A stretch of 64,000 bases of DNA from Aliirhizobium smilacinae (GTDB taxonomy: Bacteria > Pseudomonadota > Alphaproteobacteria > Rhizobiales > Rhizobiaceae). The position numbers and the translations under genes were made by a program. The stretch's first letter is position 1. Each line of letters opens with the position of its first letter. The notes under the pieces are model-generated. The model made no database searches, had not been told where the DNA came from, and was given only the letters and a program-made list of their open reading frames with translations. The stretch lies in NCBI RefSeq assembly GCF_006335145.1, contig NZ_VDMN01000007.1:1-64000 (forward strand), in the 5' to 3' direction. Below are positions 1-8,930 of the stretch, one piece after another.

Positions 1-581
1 TCGTCTCGGCCGACACGTTCAAGCGGCCGATCTATGCTGGCAACGCCATCCAAACCGTACAGTCGAGCGATGCCAAAAAGGTCATCACCGTGCGTACGGC
101 ATCCTTCGCCGCCGCCGGTGAAGGTGGCTCGGCTTCGGTCGAGGCCGTTTCGGCAGTCGGCAATCCGGGCGTTTCGAGCTTCGTCTCGGATGCGCTTGCT
201 TCGTCGGAACGTCCGGAACTGACCTCTGCCAAGATCATCATTTCCGGTGGCCGCGCACTCGGTTCTTCGGAAAAGTTCAACGAGGTCATCCTTCCCGTTG
301 CCGACAAGCTCGGTGCTGCCGTCGGCGCGTCGCGTGCGGCGGTGGATGCGGGTTACGCTCCCAACGACTGGCAGGTCGGACAGACCGGCAAGGTCGTTGC
401 GCCGCAGCTCTATATTGCCGTCGGCATTTCGGGTGCGATCCAGCATCTGGCCGGCATGAAGGACTCGAAGGTCATCGTCGCCATCAACAAGGACGAGGAA
501 GCCCCGATCTTCCAGGTCGCGGACTACGGTCTCGTCGGCGATCTCTTCGACATCCTGCCGAAGCTCGAAAAGGCGCTCTAA
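1..581 (+). CDS. etfA: Electron transfer flavoprotein alpha subunit, 3' part
   Basis: The reading frame is open from the window edge (first full codon at base 3), so the 5' end lies outside the window. The remaining ~192 residues are the C-terminal part of EtfA, the FAD-binding subunit that passes electrons from acyl-CoA and other dehydrogenases to ETF:ubiquinone oxidoreductase. The family FAD-domain signatures are visible: SGGRALGSSEKF, then AVGASRAAVDAGY, then QTGKVVAPQLYIAVGISGAIQH and NKDEEAPIF. It lies just upstream of a 3-hydroxyacyl-CoA dehydrogenase gene, which fits fatty-acid or hydroxybutyrate oxidation. A strong hairpin follows the stop. Confidence 0.96.
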   Translation, partial: VSADTFKRPIYAGNAIQTVQSSDAKKVITVRTASFAAAGEGGSASVEAVSAVGNPGVSSFVSDALASSERPELTSAKIIISGGRALGSSEKFNEVILPVADKLGAAVGASRAAVDAGYAPNDWQVGQTGKVVAPQLYIAVGISGAIQHLAGMKDSKVIVAINKDEEAPIFQVADYGLVGDLFDILPKLEKAL

Positions 582-640
582 CAGCGCGCACCTTCTCGCA
601 TCGGCGAAAAAAGCTGGCAAAATGATGGCCAGGCGAATAG

Positions 641-676
641 AAAATGCCGGACCGCGATAAGCGGCCCGGCATTTTT
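641..676 (+). terminator. Rho-independent terminator after etfA
   Basis: An inverted repeat, AAAATGCCGG plus CCGC, pairs across the loop GATAA with GCGG plus CCGGCATTTTT. The T-run on the 3' side makes this a canonical intrinsic terminator separating etfA from the next gene. Confidence 0.8.
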
Positions 677-732
677 CAAATAAAGAGCGCACGCGACAAG
701 TGTGACCCAGCCTTAGGGACGGAGTGAGCGTT

Positions 733-1608
733 ATGGCCTTAAACAATATCGGCATCGTCGGCGCAGGTCAGATGGGCTGCGGCATCGCGCATGTTTCCTC
801 CCTCGCAGGCTACAAGGTGCAAATCTACGACCTTGATCCCGACCGTGTTCAGGCAGCGCTCGCAACGATCAACGGGACGCTCTCCCGCCTAGTCTCGGGT
901 GGCAAGATTTCCGAAAAGGAGCGTAACGACGCCCTTTCGAAAATCTCCGGCTCGGCCGACGTAAACGATCTGGCGGCGATGGACATCGTTATCGAGGCGG
1001 CCACCGAAGACGAAAGCGTCAAGCGCAAGATCTATGCGCATGTTTGTCCGGTGCTGAAGCCCGAAGCGCTGCTGGCAACCAACACCTCGTCTCTCTCCAT
1101 CACCCGCCTGGCGTCCGCGACCGACCGCCCCGAGCGTTTCATGGGCATTCACTTCATGAACCCGGTTCCGGTGATGAAGCTGGTCGAACTGGTGCGCGGC
1201 ATCGCCACCGACGAACCCACATTCCGGGCGGCCAAGGAATTCGTCGCATCCCTCGACAAGGCCGTGACCGTGTCCGAGGATTTTCCGGCCTTTATCGTCA
1301 ACCGTATCCTTCTGCCGATGATCAACGAAGCGATCTACACGCTTTACGAAGGCGTCGGCTCGGTGGACGCGATCGACACGGCCATGCGGCTTGGCGCCAA
1401 CCACCCGATGGGTCCGCTGCAGCTGGCGGATTTCATCGGACTGGATACCTGCCTGTCGATCATGCAGGTTCTTTACGATGGACTGGCGGATTCGAAATAC
1501 CGCCCCTGCCCGCTTCTGGTAAAATACGTCGAAGCCGGCTGGCTCGGCCGCAAATCCGGCCGCGGATTTTACGATTACCGCGGTGATGTTCCAGTTCCGA
1601 CGCGGTAA
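733..1608 (+). CDS. hbdA: 3-hydroxybutyryl-CoA dehydrogenase
   Basis: This is a 291-residue NAD-dependent 3-hydroxyacyl-CoA dehydrogenase that interconverts 3-hydroxybutyryl-CoA and acetoacetyl-CoA. The N-terminal Rossmann fold has GAGQMG at residues 10-15. Family catalytic positions are visible in ATNTSS (about 115-120) and GIHFMNP (H140), followed by the all-helical C-terminal domain with NRILLPMINEA. I chose the ATG at 733 because GGAG lies 9 bases upstream; an in-frame GTG at 724 would add three residues. Its position after etfA suggests a role in polyhydroxybutyrate or fatty-acid turnover. Confidence 0.92.
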   Translation: MALNNIGIVGAGQMGCGIAHVSSLAGYKVQIYDLDPDRVQAALATINGTLSRLVSGGKISEKERNDALSKISGSADVNDLAAMDIVIEAATEDESVKRKIYAHVCPVLKPEALLATNTSSLSITRLASATDRPERFMGIHFMNPVPVMKLVELVRGIATDEPTFRAAKEFVASLDKAVTVSEDFPAFIVNRILLPMINEAIYTLYEGVGSVDAIDTAMRLGANHPMGPLQLADFIGLDTCLSIMQVLYDGLADSKYRPCPLLVKYVEAGWLGRKSGRGFYDYRGDVPVPTR

Positions 1609-1611
1609 TTC

Positions 1612-2010
1612 TCAAGCCTTCGCAATGTCGGCGTGGGAAAAATCATTGCCCTTGAACATCAGGGGCACGTTATGAATTTTCGCGCAGGCGTAAGACATGC
1701 AATCCGCCAGATTGAGCTGAGCCGGGTGGCCGCGGCCTTTGCCATATCTGGCGAACGCCGCGACAGCTTCTGTTGCGACCAGACCATCGATCGAAACCAC
1801 ATCTATTTCAGCCGCGACAAGCACATCCCGGATACGCGTCTCGACCGCTACAGGATCGATATCCAGCATCGTGGCGAGCCGCATTGAAGCTTCTAGAATG
1901 ACAAGCCCGGATGTCGTACATCCGGCCGATTGTTCGATGCGCTGCGCATATTCCGCGGCATCCGCTTCGTCTGCAAGAAGAGCGACAATCACCGAAGTAT
2001 CGATAAACAT
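1612..2010 (-). CDS. vapC: VapC-like PIN-domain toxin (type II TA)
   Basis: This 132-residue PIN-domain protein is a predicted Mg-dependent endoribonuclease toxin. It begins MFIDTSVIVALL and keeps the acidic metal ligands expected of PIN domains: D4, a glutamate in LVILEAS, an aspartate in LADCMSYA and another in KGNDFSHAD. The start is fixed by the overlap with the antitoxin gene: the upstream stop TGA shares its A with this ATG (TGATG at 2012-2008), the usual translational coupling of TA operons. It ends 3 bases from the convergent hbdA stop, leaving no room for a terminator. Confidence 0.85.
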   Translation of the reverse strand: MFIDTSVIVALLADEADAAEYAQRIEQSAGCTTSGLVILEASMRLATMLDIDPVAVETRIRDVLVAAEIDVVSIDGLVATEAVAAFARYGKGRGHPAQLNLADCMSYACAKIHNVPLMFKGNDFSHADIAKA

Positions 2011-2252
2011 CAGGGCTGGCCCCACATGCCATCGACTTCGTCCTTGCTGACAGCACGCCCTTTCGGCCCCGCCTCTGCTTTCAGATCCGTTGCGATATCG
2101 GCAATCCGCGTAGAAAGCGGTGCCTTGGCAGTTTCGCGTCGCAATTCTTCTTCCAGAGCCTGGATCACGGCGGCCGTCATCGTAACATTGCGCTTCTTGG
2201 CAAGTTGTTCGGCAAGTTCGCGGGCTCGTTCATCGCGAATTTGTAATGTCAT
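2010..2252 (-). CDS. vapB: VapB-like antitoxin
   Basis: An 80-residue antitoxin precedes the PIN toxin. It starts MTLQIRDERARELAEQLA and has a predicted DNA-binding/dimerisation N-terminus (VTMTAAVIQALEEELRR) typical of the short VapB/transcription-factor family, with a charged C-terminal tail that would wrap the toxin. An in-frame ATG at 2288 would add 12 residues (MILWSHIWWSGF), but the family N-terminus matches the inner ATG. The promoter, and probably the autoregulatory operator, should lie in 2253-2324. Confidence 0.8.
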   Translation of the reverse strand: MTLQIRDERARELAEQLAKKRNVTMTAAVIQALEEELRRETAKAPLSTRIADIATDLKAEAGPKGRAVSKDEVDGMWGQP

Positions 2253-2324
2253 GAATCCACTCCACCAGATATGGCTCCATAATATCATTGCAGATGATCA
2301 TCGTCATCCATACAATAGCAGGGA

Positions 2325-2996
2325 TTACGACCCCTTCGCCGCAGTGATAAGCGCCTTGGCATCCTCGCTGTCCCAGGCTGCCGGGCCGTTCATCGAGCCG
2401 ATGAGGCAACCTTTTTTGTCGAGGATCAGAGTTGCCGGCAGGCCGAAGGCAAGGCCTTCCTTCTTCAGCGCATTGAATACGCCCATCGAACTGTCGCGGT
2501 AGAAACCGAGCTTGTCGATCTTGTAGTCCTCGAAAAAACTCCTGGGCTTCTGGTCGCTGCCGGTATCGATGTTGACCGCCACCACCTCGAAATCATTGCC
2601 GCCGAGAGAAGTCTGCAAAGCATTGAGCGCCGGCATCTCTTCACGGCAGGGCACGCACCATGTGGCCCAGAGGTTTAGAAGCACTGTCTTCCCGGCAAAA
2701 TCGGTGGTTTTCAGATCCCGGCCATCCCGCCCCTTGAACACCAGGTCGAGAGGACGCGGCGGCTGTGCAGACGCCATCGCCGCCACCTCGCCCTTCGAGA
2801 AGGCCGAGACCGACTTCGCCAGTTCCGCGGCGCCGTCACACTGCCCGGCAGAGGCCGTCAGTTGTCCGTCCATGCCATTGCCAGACCCCATGCTCGTCAC
2901 GTATACCGCCACGGCGCCGGCGAAAATCCCGAGAACGGCGGCAATCACGATCAATTTGGCGGACGGGAGACCAAGCGGTCTTTTGGGCGTCATCAT
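2325..2996 (-). CDS. tlpA: TlpA-family membrane-anchored thiol:disulfide oxidoreductase
   Basis: This 223-residue protein has an N-terminal membrane anchor (about residues 14-33, LIVIAAVLGIFAGAVAVYV) followed by a periplasmic thioredoxin fold. The redox site is WCVPC (C114 and C117). Two further cysteines, C53 (GQCDGAAEL) and one in KKGCLIGS, match the extra structural disulfide known from Bradyrhizobium TlpA, where the protein helps mature cytochrome oxidase copper sites. The first two codons are both ATG; GGAG is 4 bases before the first and 7 before the second, so the true start may be 2993. It is divergent from argH, with 21 bases between them. Confidence 0.88.
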   Translation of the reverse strand: MMTPKRPLGLPSAKLIVIAAVLGIFAGAVAVYVTSMGSGNGMDGQLTASAGQCDGAAELAKSVSAFSKGEVAAMASAQPPRPLDLVFKGRDGRDLKTTDFAGKTVLLNLWATWCVPCREEMPALNALQTSLGGNDFEVVAVNIDTGSDQKPRSFFEDYKIDKLGFYRDSSMGVFNALKKEGLAFGLPATLILDKKGCLIGSMNGPAAWDSEDAKALITAAKGS

Positions 2997-3017
2997 TTAA
3001 CTCCAGGACTAAGCATC

Positions 3018-4418
3018 ATGGCCGATACGAAGGACGCGACCTCTTCCAATCAGATGTGGGGCGGACGCTTCGCTTCCGGGCCGGACGCGATCATGGAGGA
3101 GATAAATGCCTCGATCGGTTTCGACAAGAAGCTCTTCGCCCAGGACATCCGGGGTTCCATCGCGCATGCGACCATGCTCGCCGAAAAAGGCATCATTTCG
3201 CACCAAGATAAAGGCAAGATCGTCGAAGGTCTGAACACGATCATGTCAGAGATCGAGAGCGGCCGGTTTGAATTCTCCAGGCAGCTCGAAGACATCCACA
3301 TGAACATCGAGGCGCGGCTTAGCGTCTTGATCGGTCCCGCCGCCGGCCGCCTGCATACCGCCCGCTCGCGCAACGACCAGGTGGCGCTCGATTTCCGCCT
3401 CTGGGTGAAGGAAGAGCTGGTCAAGACGGAAGCCATGCTGACCGCTCTTATCGCCGCCTTCCTCGACCGTGCTGAAGAACATGCCGAAACGGTCATGCCG
3501 GGCTTCACCCATCTGCAGACGGCCCAGCCAGTCACTTTCGGCCATCACTGCATGGCCTATGTCGAAATGTTCGGTCGTGACCGCGCCCGCGTGCGCCACG
3601 CGATCGACCATCTCGACGAAAGCCCGATCGGCGCCGCAGCGCTTGCCGGCACCGGCTTCCCGATCGACCGCCACATGACCGCGAAGGCGCTGGGTTTCCG
3701 CGAACCGACCCGCAACTCGATCGACACCGTGTCCGACCGCGATTTCGCGCTGGAATTCCTCTCGGTTGCCGCGATCTGCGCCATGCACCTGTCGCGTCTG
3801 GCCGAAGAGATCGTGTTGTGGTCGACGCCGCAATTTGGCTTCGTGCGCCTGTCGGACGCGTTTTCGACCGGCTCCTCGATCATGCCGCAGAAAAAGAACC
3901 CGGATGCCGCCGAACTGGTGCGCGCCAAGACCGGCCGCATCAACGGTTCGCTGGTGGCGCTGCTGACGATCATGAAGGGCCTGCCGCTCGCCTATTCCAA
4001 GGACATGCAGGAAGACAAGGAACAGGTCTTCGACGCTGCCGAAAACCTCGAACTGGCGATTGCCGCGATGACCGGCATGATGCGCGACATGACCATCCGC
4101 ACCGATCGCATGCGCGCCGCCGCCGGCTCCGGTTATTCGACCGCGACCGATCTGGCCGACTGGCTGGTGCGTGAGGCGGGCCTTCCCTTCCGTGACGCCC
4201 ATCACGCCACCGGTCATGCCGTAGCGCTGGCGGAAAAGAAGGGCTGCGAGCTGGCCGAACTGTCGCTGGAAGAGCTGCAGGCGATCAATCCGGCGATCAC
4301 GCAGAATGTCTTCGACGTTCTGACCGTCGATGCCTCCGTCGCCAGCCGCCAGAGCTTTGGCGGCACGGCACCGTCCGAGGTCAGAAAGCAGATCGCCTAC
4401 TGGCGCAACAGGAACTGA
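3018..4418 (+). CDS. argH: Argininosuccinate lyase
   Basis: This 466-residue enzyme of the fumarase/aspartase superfamily splits argininosuccinate to arginine and fumarate, the last step of arginine synthesis. It starts MADTKDATSSNQMWGGRF and carries the superfamily signature GSSIMPQKKNPD, the substrate-binding TARSRNDQVA and the TGFPIDR region. The ATG at 3018 has AGGA 9 bases upstream and matches the family N-terminus; longer upstream ORF sequence overlaps tlpA and is not coding. It lies upstream of the LptM-like and lysA genes on the same strand, as is usual in Rhizobiales. Confidence 0.97.
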   Translation: MADTKDATSSNQMWGGRFASGPDAIMEEINASIGFDKKLFAQDIRGSIAHATMLAEKGIISHQDKGKIVEGLNTIMSEIESGRFEFSRQLEDIHMNIEARLSVLIGPAAGRLHTARSRNDQVALDFRLWVKEELVKTEAMLTALIAAFLDRAEEHAETVMPGFTHLQTAQPVTFGHHCMAYVEMFGRDRARVRHAIDHLDESPIGAAALAGTGFPIDRHMTAKALGFREPTRNSIDTVSDRDFALEFLSVAAICAMHLSRLAEEIVLWSTPQFGFVRLSDAFSTGSSIMPQKKNPDAAELVRAKTGRINGSLVALLTIMKGLPLAYSKDMQEDKEQVFDAAENLELAIAAMTGMMRDMTIRTDRMRAAAGSGYSTATDLADWLVREAGLPFRDAHHATGHAVALAEKKGCELAELSLEELQAINPAITQNVFDVLTVDASVASRQSFGGTAPSEVRKQIAYWRNRN

Positions 4419-4425
4419 GCCACCA

Positions 4426-4447
4426 CATCTGGCAACGCTGCCAGATG
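4426..4447 (+). other. Perfect 9-bp-stem hairpin between argH and the LptM-like gene
   Basis: CATCTGGCA (4426-4434) pairs exactly with TGCCAGATG (4439-4447) across an ACGC loop. No T-run follows, so it is not a standard intrinsic terminator. It could stabilise the argH 3' end or attenuate read-through into the downstream genes. Confidence 0.55.
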
Positions 4448-4532
4448 CAGGAATAATCACTGCACAAGCGCGCGGAACTTCGCTATGAAAGTTTCGCCGC
4501 CTGTCAGCATCCGTGCCGGAGAAGAGAAAAGA

Positions 4533-4730
4533 ATGTCGAAGTCGCTGGTCAAATTTGCCCGCATCACCTTTGCGCTGAGCCTTGCCGGCGTCGTTGTCGT
4601 CGGCTGCGGCCGCAAGGGCGATCTTGACCGCCCGAGCACGCCGGTGGAACAGCAGAACGTTCGCAAATCGGACGCAGCCAAGAAAGACCCGGTCGCCGAG
4701 CGTCCCTTCATCCTCGACAAGCTTCTGTAA
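4533..4730 (+). CDS. lptM: LptM-like small outer-membrane lipoprotein
   Basis: This is a 65-residue lipoprotein precursor. The signal peptide runs to a lipobox ending VVVGC with the lipidated C25. The mature part starts CGRKGDLDRP, the CGxKGxLxxP pattern of the YifL/LptM family, which in E. coli helps the LptD LPS translocon mature. I chose the ATG at 4533 because a GGAGAAGAG ribosome-binding site sits just upstream; an ATG at 4485 would add 16 residues before the signal peptide. A small lipoprotein between argH and lysA is a conserved alphaproteobacterial arrangement. Confidence 0.8.
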   Translation: MSKSLVKFARITFALSLAGVVVVGCGRKGDLDRPSTPVEQQNVRKSDAAKKDPVAERPFILDKLL

Positions 4731-4745
4731 TTTCCGAGACCTGAC

Positions 4746-6014
4746 GTGAACCATTTCCAGTATATCGACGGCGTGCTGCACGCCGAAAACGTTGCCATTC
4801 CGGCTATCGCCAAGGCTGTCGGAACGCCTTTCTATGTCTATTCGACCGCGACGCTGGAACGCCATTACAAGGTGTTCGCCGCAGCCTTCGCCGATGTCGA
4901 TGCCATGGTGTGCTACGCGATGAAGGCGAATTCCAACCAGGCTGTGCTGAAGACGCTCGGCCGGCTTGGCGCCGGCGTCGATGTCGTTTCGGGCGGCGAG
5001 CTGCGCCGTGCGCTGGCCGCCGGTATTCCTGCCAGCCGCATCATGTTTTCCGGTGTCGGCAAGACGGTTGCCGAGATGGATCTTGCGCTCGAAGCCGGCA
5101 TCTATTGCTTCAACGTCGAATCCGAACCGGAACTGGAAGTGCTGAACCTTCGCGCCATCAAGGCCGGGAAAAAGGCACACGTCTCCTTCCGCATCAACCC
5201 GGATGTAGACGCTGGCACCCATGCCAAGATTTCGACCGGCAAGAAGGAAAACAAGTTCGGCATCGCCTATGAGCGTGCCCGCGATGCCTATGCCCATGCA
5301 GCGACACTTCCCGGCATCGACGTTACCGGCATCGACATGCATATCGGCAGCCAGATCATCGAACTGGAGCCTTTCGAGCACGCATTCCGTCTGCTGCGCG
5401 AACTCGTAGATAGCCTGCGCGCCGACGGCCACCGTATCGACCATGTCGATATCGGTGGCGGCCTCGGCATCCCCTACAAGGACGACAACACGCCCCCGCC
5501 GTTGCCGGACGCCTATGCCGAAACGGTCAAGCGCCAGCTGCGCTCGCTGAACTGCAAGATCGTCACCGAACCGGGCCGCCTGATCGTCGGCAATGCCGGT
5601 ATCCTCGTCACCGAGGTCATCTACGTGAAGGATGCCGGGGAAAAGACCTTCGTCATCGTCGATGGCGCGATGAACGACCTGATCCGCCCGACGCTGTACG
5701 AAGCCTATCATATGATCCGCCCGGTCGTTGTGCCGGCAGCCGATGCACCGCGTATCAAAGGCGACGTCGTAGGCCCGGTCTGCGAGACTGGCGATTATCT
5801 GGCGCTCGATCGTGAAATGGCAGAACCGAAGCCGGGCGACCTGATCGCGGTTGCCTCTGCCGGCGCTTACGGGGCAGTTCAGGCGGGAACCTACAATTCC
5901 CGTCTTCTGGTGCCGGAAGTTCTGGTCAAGGGTTCGGAATTCCACGTCATCCGTCCGCGTGGCAGCTATGACGAGCTTATCGGCCTCGATTCCGTGCCGG
6001 CCTGGCTTGGCTGA
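4746..6014 (+). CDS. lysA: Diaminopimelate decarboxylase
   Basis: This 422-residue PLP enzyme converts meso-diaminopimelate to lysine and CO2. The Schiff-base lysine is K60 in CYAMKANSN. The glycine-rich phosphate-binding GGGLG follows VDIGG, EPGRLIVGNAG binds PLP, and GPVCETGD carries the cysteine/glutamate that complete the active site across the dimer. Translation starts at a GTG (4746), 15 bases after the lipoprotein stop, so the two genes are probably co-transcribed and translationally linked. Confidence 0.96.
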   Translation: MNHFQYIDGVLHAENVAIPAIAKAVGTPFYVYSTATLERHYKVFAAAFADVDAMVCYAMKANSNQAVLKTLGRLGAGVDVVSGGELRRALAAGIPASRIMFSGVGKTVAEMDLALEAGIYCFNVESEPELEVLNLRAIKAGKKAHVSFRINPDVDAGTHAKISTGKKENKFGIAYERARDAYAHAATLPGIDVTGIDMHIGSQIIELEPFEHAFRLLRELVDSLRADGHRIDHVDIGGGLGIPYKDDNTPPPLPDAYAETVKRQLRSLNCKIVTEPGRLIVGNAGILVTEVIYVKDAGEKTFVIVDGAMNDLIRPTLYEAYHMIRPVVVPAADAPRIKGDVVGPVCETGDYLALDREMAEPKPGDLIAVASAGAYGAVQAGTYNSRLLVPEVLVKGSEFHVIRPRGSYDELIGLDSVPAWLG

Positions 6015-6171
6015 CGCCCGAATGCGCGCCCGGATGCGTATTTGACGCGACATTCACTTTTGCGGGAAACTGCCTAAAATATGGGGGCCGGCACATGCCT
6101 GCCCTCGTCTTCGCCACAAAGACTGTTATCTTAGGAGCTTGTTTGCGCCGCCACGATCGGAGACGGACCGC

Positions 6172-8913
6172 ATGAGCTCTACCCGCAAAGGTGCCTTCGA
6201 GACGCATCCCACGCTTGCCCGCAGGGTGGCCTTGAAGCGTTCCTTCGCGCGGATCGTGCTGTTTTTCGAGCGCATCCTGCCCCTGGCACTGGCACCGGCC
6301 GGCATTGTCGCCCTGTTTTTCTCCGCCTCATGGTTCGGGATTTTCCGCCTGTCGCCGGACTGGCTGCGCTGGATCCTGCTCACCGTCTTCCTTTTCGGTC
6401 TGCTCGCCACTCTCCTGCCTTTTGCGCGCATTCGCTGGCCGAGCGCCAACGAAGCGGACCGTCTTCTCGAAGATCGCAACAACCTGCCCCACCAGCCGGT
6501 CGGCGTGCAGGAGGACGAACCTGCATTCGAAACGCCCTTCTCCCGCGCGCTGTGGAAGGAACACCAGATCCGCATGGCCGAGCGGATCGCCGCACTCGAC
6601 GCGGGCATGCCGCAGCCGGATATCGCCAAACATGACCGTTTTGGCCTGCGCGCCATCCCGGCGCTCATTTTCACGGTTGCGCTTGCTTTTTCCTTCTCCA
6701 ACAATGGCGGCACATTGGGCGATGCTTTCGTACCCGCACCGCCGGCCCCCAGCATCAATCCGGACCTGCGCATCGACGCATGGCTGACCCCTCCCTCCTA
6801 TACCGGCCGGGCGCCGGTGTTCCTCACCGGGCAGCAGGCGCAGAACAATAGCGGCACTGTCTCCATTCCGCAGAACTCCGCGCTGACTGTGCGCGTGACC
6901 GGCGGTGAGGGCGAGGAGGCCGTGGTTTTCACCGCCACTGCCAACAAACAGGATGTCACGCTTCAGACCGAGGAAGCAAAGGCTGCCGCCAAGAAGGCCG
7001 CAGAGCAGGCCCAGAATGCGGCGCAGGCGCCATCCGCCCAGTCCCCGGCGCCTCAACCACCGGCTAGCCAGACGCCACCAAGCGGCAACCAGCCCCTTGC
7101 CCCGCGCACCTATGCCATGTCGGTCGGCGAAAGCGGCAATCTTTCCGTCAACGGCCAGAGTTGGACCTTCAACGTCATTCCCGACCGCCCGCCGGAAATC
7201 GCCTTCGAAGGCCAACCGAAACGTTCGGTCAACGGCGCGCTGGAAATCGGCTTCCGGGCCAAGGACGACTACGGCATTCGCGAGGCCCATGCGCTGATCG
7301 AGCCCGCAGGCCCGCAGGATCCGGCCGCAACCCCGCTTTATCCCTTGCCCGAATACAGGCTCGACCTTCCGCGGCAGACCAAGGGCCAGGAGGCCAAGGG
7401 CCTGACCAGCCGCAGCCTGATCGAGCATCCGCTTGCCGGAAAGCGCGTCCGTGTGACGCTGGTGGCAACCGATGGCGCCGGCCAGACGGGCCGCAGTCCC
7501 GTCCATGAAATGATCCTGCCCGGCCGCGGTTTTTCCGAACCTCTGGCCGCAGCTGTTGCTGAACAGCGGCAGGTCTTTGCGCTCGACACCCGCCAGATGC
7601 CCAAGGCAATCGCCCTGAACGAGGCACTGACCATTCGGCCGGACGAAACGACCCCCAATCTCGCGCATTTCCTGCTGATCGAATCCGCGCGTGGACGCAT
7701 GAAGCTTGCCCGCAACGAAGAGCAGCTGAAGGAAACCGCCGACTATCTGTGGGAAATCGCGCTTGGCATCGAGGATGGCGACCTGTCGCTGGCCGAACGC
7801 CGCCTGCGTGATGCGCAGCGCAATCTTTCGGAAGCGCTGCAGAACGGTGCCAATGATCAGGAGATCGCGCGCCTGATGCAGGAAATGCGCGATGCGATGC
7901 AGGAATACATGAAGGAACTGGCCCAGCGCATGCAGAACGCGCCGCGTGCTCAGCAGAACATGCAGGCGCAGAACGTCATCCGCCAGCGCGACCTGCAGAA
8001 CATGATGGACCAGATCGAAAATCTGGCCCGTTCCGGCAACCGTGACGCCGCCCAGCAGATGCTGAGCGAGCTGCAGCGCATGATGAACAACCTGCAGGCC
8101 GGTCGCCCGCAGCGCGGCCAGCAAGGGCAGCAACAGCAGCAGAACAGCCAAATGCGCCAGCAGATCGACAAGCTCGGCGAGATCATGCAGGAGCAGCAGC
8201 GGTTGATGGACCAGACCTTCAAACTGGATCAGGCGCTTCGCGACCGCATGCAACGCGGCGATCCCGACCAGCAGGGCGAAGGCGAGCAGCAGCAATCACA
8301 GCAGGGCCAGCAGGGGCAACAACAGCAAGGCCAGGGCCAGCAAGGCCAGGGCCAGCAGGGTCAGCAGAATACCGATCAGATGACGGCAGAGCAGCTGCGC
8401 GAGGCGCTGAAGAACCTGCGCGCCCAGCAGGAAGGTCTCGGCAAGAAGCTGGGTGAACTTCAGCAGGGCCTGAAGGATCTCGGCATGCAGCCGGGCGAAG
8501 GTTTCGGTCAGGCGGAGCGCGAAATGGGTGGTGCCGGCAAGGCGCTCGGCCAGGGCCAGGGCGAACAGGCGGTTCAGGGTCAGGGCAATGCGCTCAATGC
8601 CTTGCGCCAGGGCGCCCAGAACATGATGCAGCAGATGATGCAGGCCATGCAGGGCCAAGGTCAGGGGCAGGAAGGCCAGCAGAATGGCGAGGGCGAAGGC
8701 ATGGCCAACCAGGGCGGCCAGAACGGCCGTGACCCGCTCGGACGCCCCCGCGCAACCTCAGGCCCCGACTTCGGCGATCAGGTGAAAGTGCCGGACGAGA
8801 TCGACGTCCAGCGCGCGCGTGAAATCCTCGACGCCATCCGCGAGAAACTCGGCGGTGCGCTGTCGGGCGATGCGGAAAGGCAGTATCTGGAACGGTTGCT
8901 GGAGATCAGGTGA
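6172..8913 (+). CDS. DUF4175 / TIGR02302 family large membrane protein
   Basis: This 913-residue protein of unknown function is typical of Rhizobiales downstream of lysA. Three hydrophobic segments lie near the N-terminus (LPLALAPAGIVALFFSA, WILLTVFLFGLLATLLPF, ALIFTVALAFSFS), followed by an Ala/Pro/Gln linker, a domain with immunoglobulin-like features and a long helical, Gln/Met-rich C-terminus. The Q/G-rich stretches are low complexity. I chose the ATG at 6172 with GGAG 9 bases upstream; an ATG at 6139 would add 11 residues. A surface or envelope role is inferred only from topology. Confidence 0.88.
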   Translation: MSSTRKGAFETHPTLARRVALKRSFARIVLFFERILPLALAPAGIVALFFSASWFGIFRLSPDWLRWILLTVFLFGLLATLLPFARIRWPSANEADRLLEDRNNLPHQPVGVQEDEPAFETPFSRALWKEHQIRMAERIAALDAGMPQPDIAKHDRFGLRAIPALIFTVALAFSFSNNGGTLGDAFVPAPPAPSINPDLRIDAWLTPPSYTGRAPVFLTGQQAQNNSGTVSIPQNSALTVRVTGGEGEEAVVFTATANKQDVTLQTEEAKAAAKKAAEQAQNAAQAPSAQSPAPQPPASQTPPSGNQPLAPRTYAMSVGESGNLSVNGQSWTFNVIPDRPPEIAFEGQPKRSVNGALEIGFRAKDDYGIREAHALIEPAGPQDPAATPLYPLPEYRLDLPRQTKGQEAKGLTSRSLIEHPLAGKRVRVTLVATDGAGQTGRSPVHEMILPGRGFSEPLAAAVAEQRQVFALDTRQMPKAIALNEALTIRPDETTPNLAHFLLIESARGRMKLARNEEQLKETADYLWEIALGIEDGDLSLAERRLRDAQRNLSEALQNGANDQEIARLMQEMRDAMQEYMKELAQRMQNAPRAQQNMQAQNVIRQRDLQNMMDQIENLARSGNRDAAQQMLSELQRMMNNLQAGRPQRGQQGQQQQQNSQMRQQIDKLGEIMQEQQRLMDQTFKLDQALRDRMQRGDPDQQGEGEQQQSQQGQQGQQQQGQGQQGQGQQGQQNTDQMTAEQLREALKNLRAQQEGLGKKLGELQQGLKDLGMQPGEGFGQAEREMGGAGKALGQGQGEQAVQGQGNALNALRQGAQNMMQQMMQAMQGQGQGQEGQQNGEGEGMANQGGQNGRDPLGRPRATSGPDFGDQVKVPDEIDVQRAREILDAIREKLGGALSGDAERQYLERLLEIR
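8290..8372 (+). repeat. Low-complexity Gln/Gly coding repeat
   Basis: Within the DUF4175 gene, short units such as GGCCAG and CAGCAG recur in near-tandem fashion, encoding Q/G runs (QGQQGQQQQGQGQQ). Such tracts are prone to slippage, so length may vary between strains. Confidence 0.7.
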
Positions 8914-8930
8914 GGCTGGGAGCGGCTGGT

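Noticed and set aside
3246..6053. Long 935-codon open frame on the minus strand across argH and lysA
   Set aside because: It is antisense to two clear enzyme genes, has no family signature and low-complexity His/Asp/Gly composition typical of a shadow frame in high-G+C DNA.
6328..8295. 655-codon minus-strand frame opposite the DUF4175 gene
   Set aside because: The Leu/His-rich sequence mirrors the Q-rich codons of the sense strand; no start context or motif.
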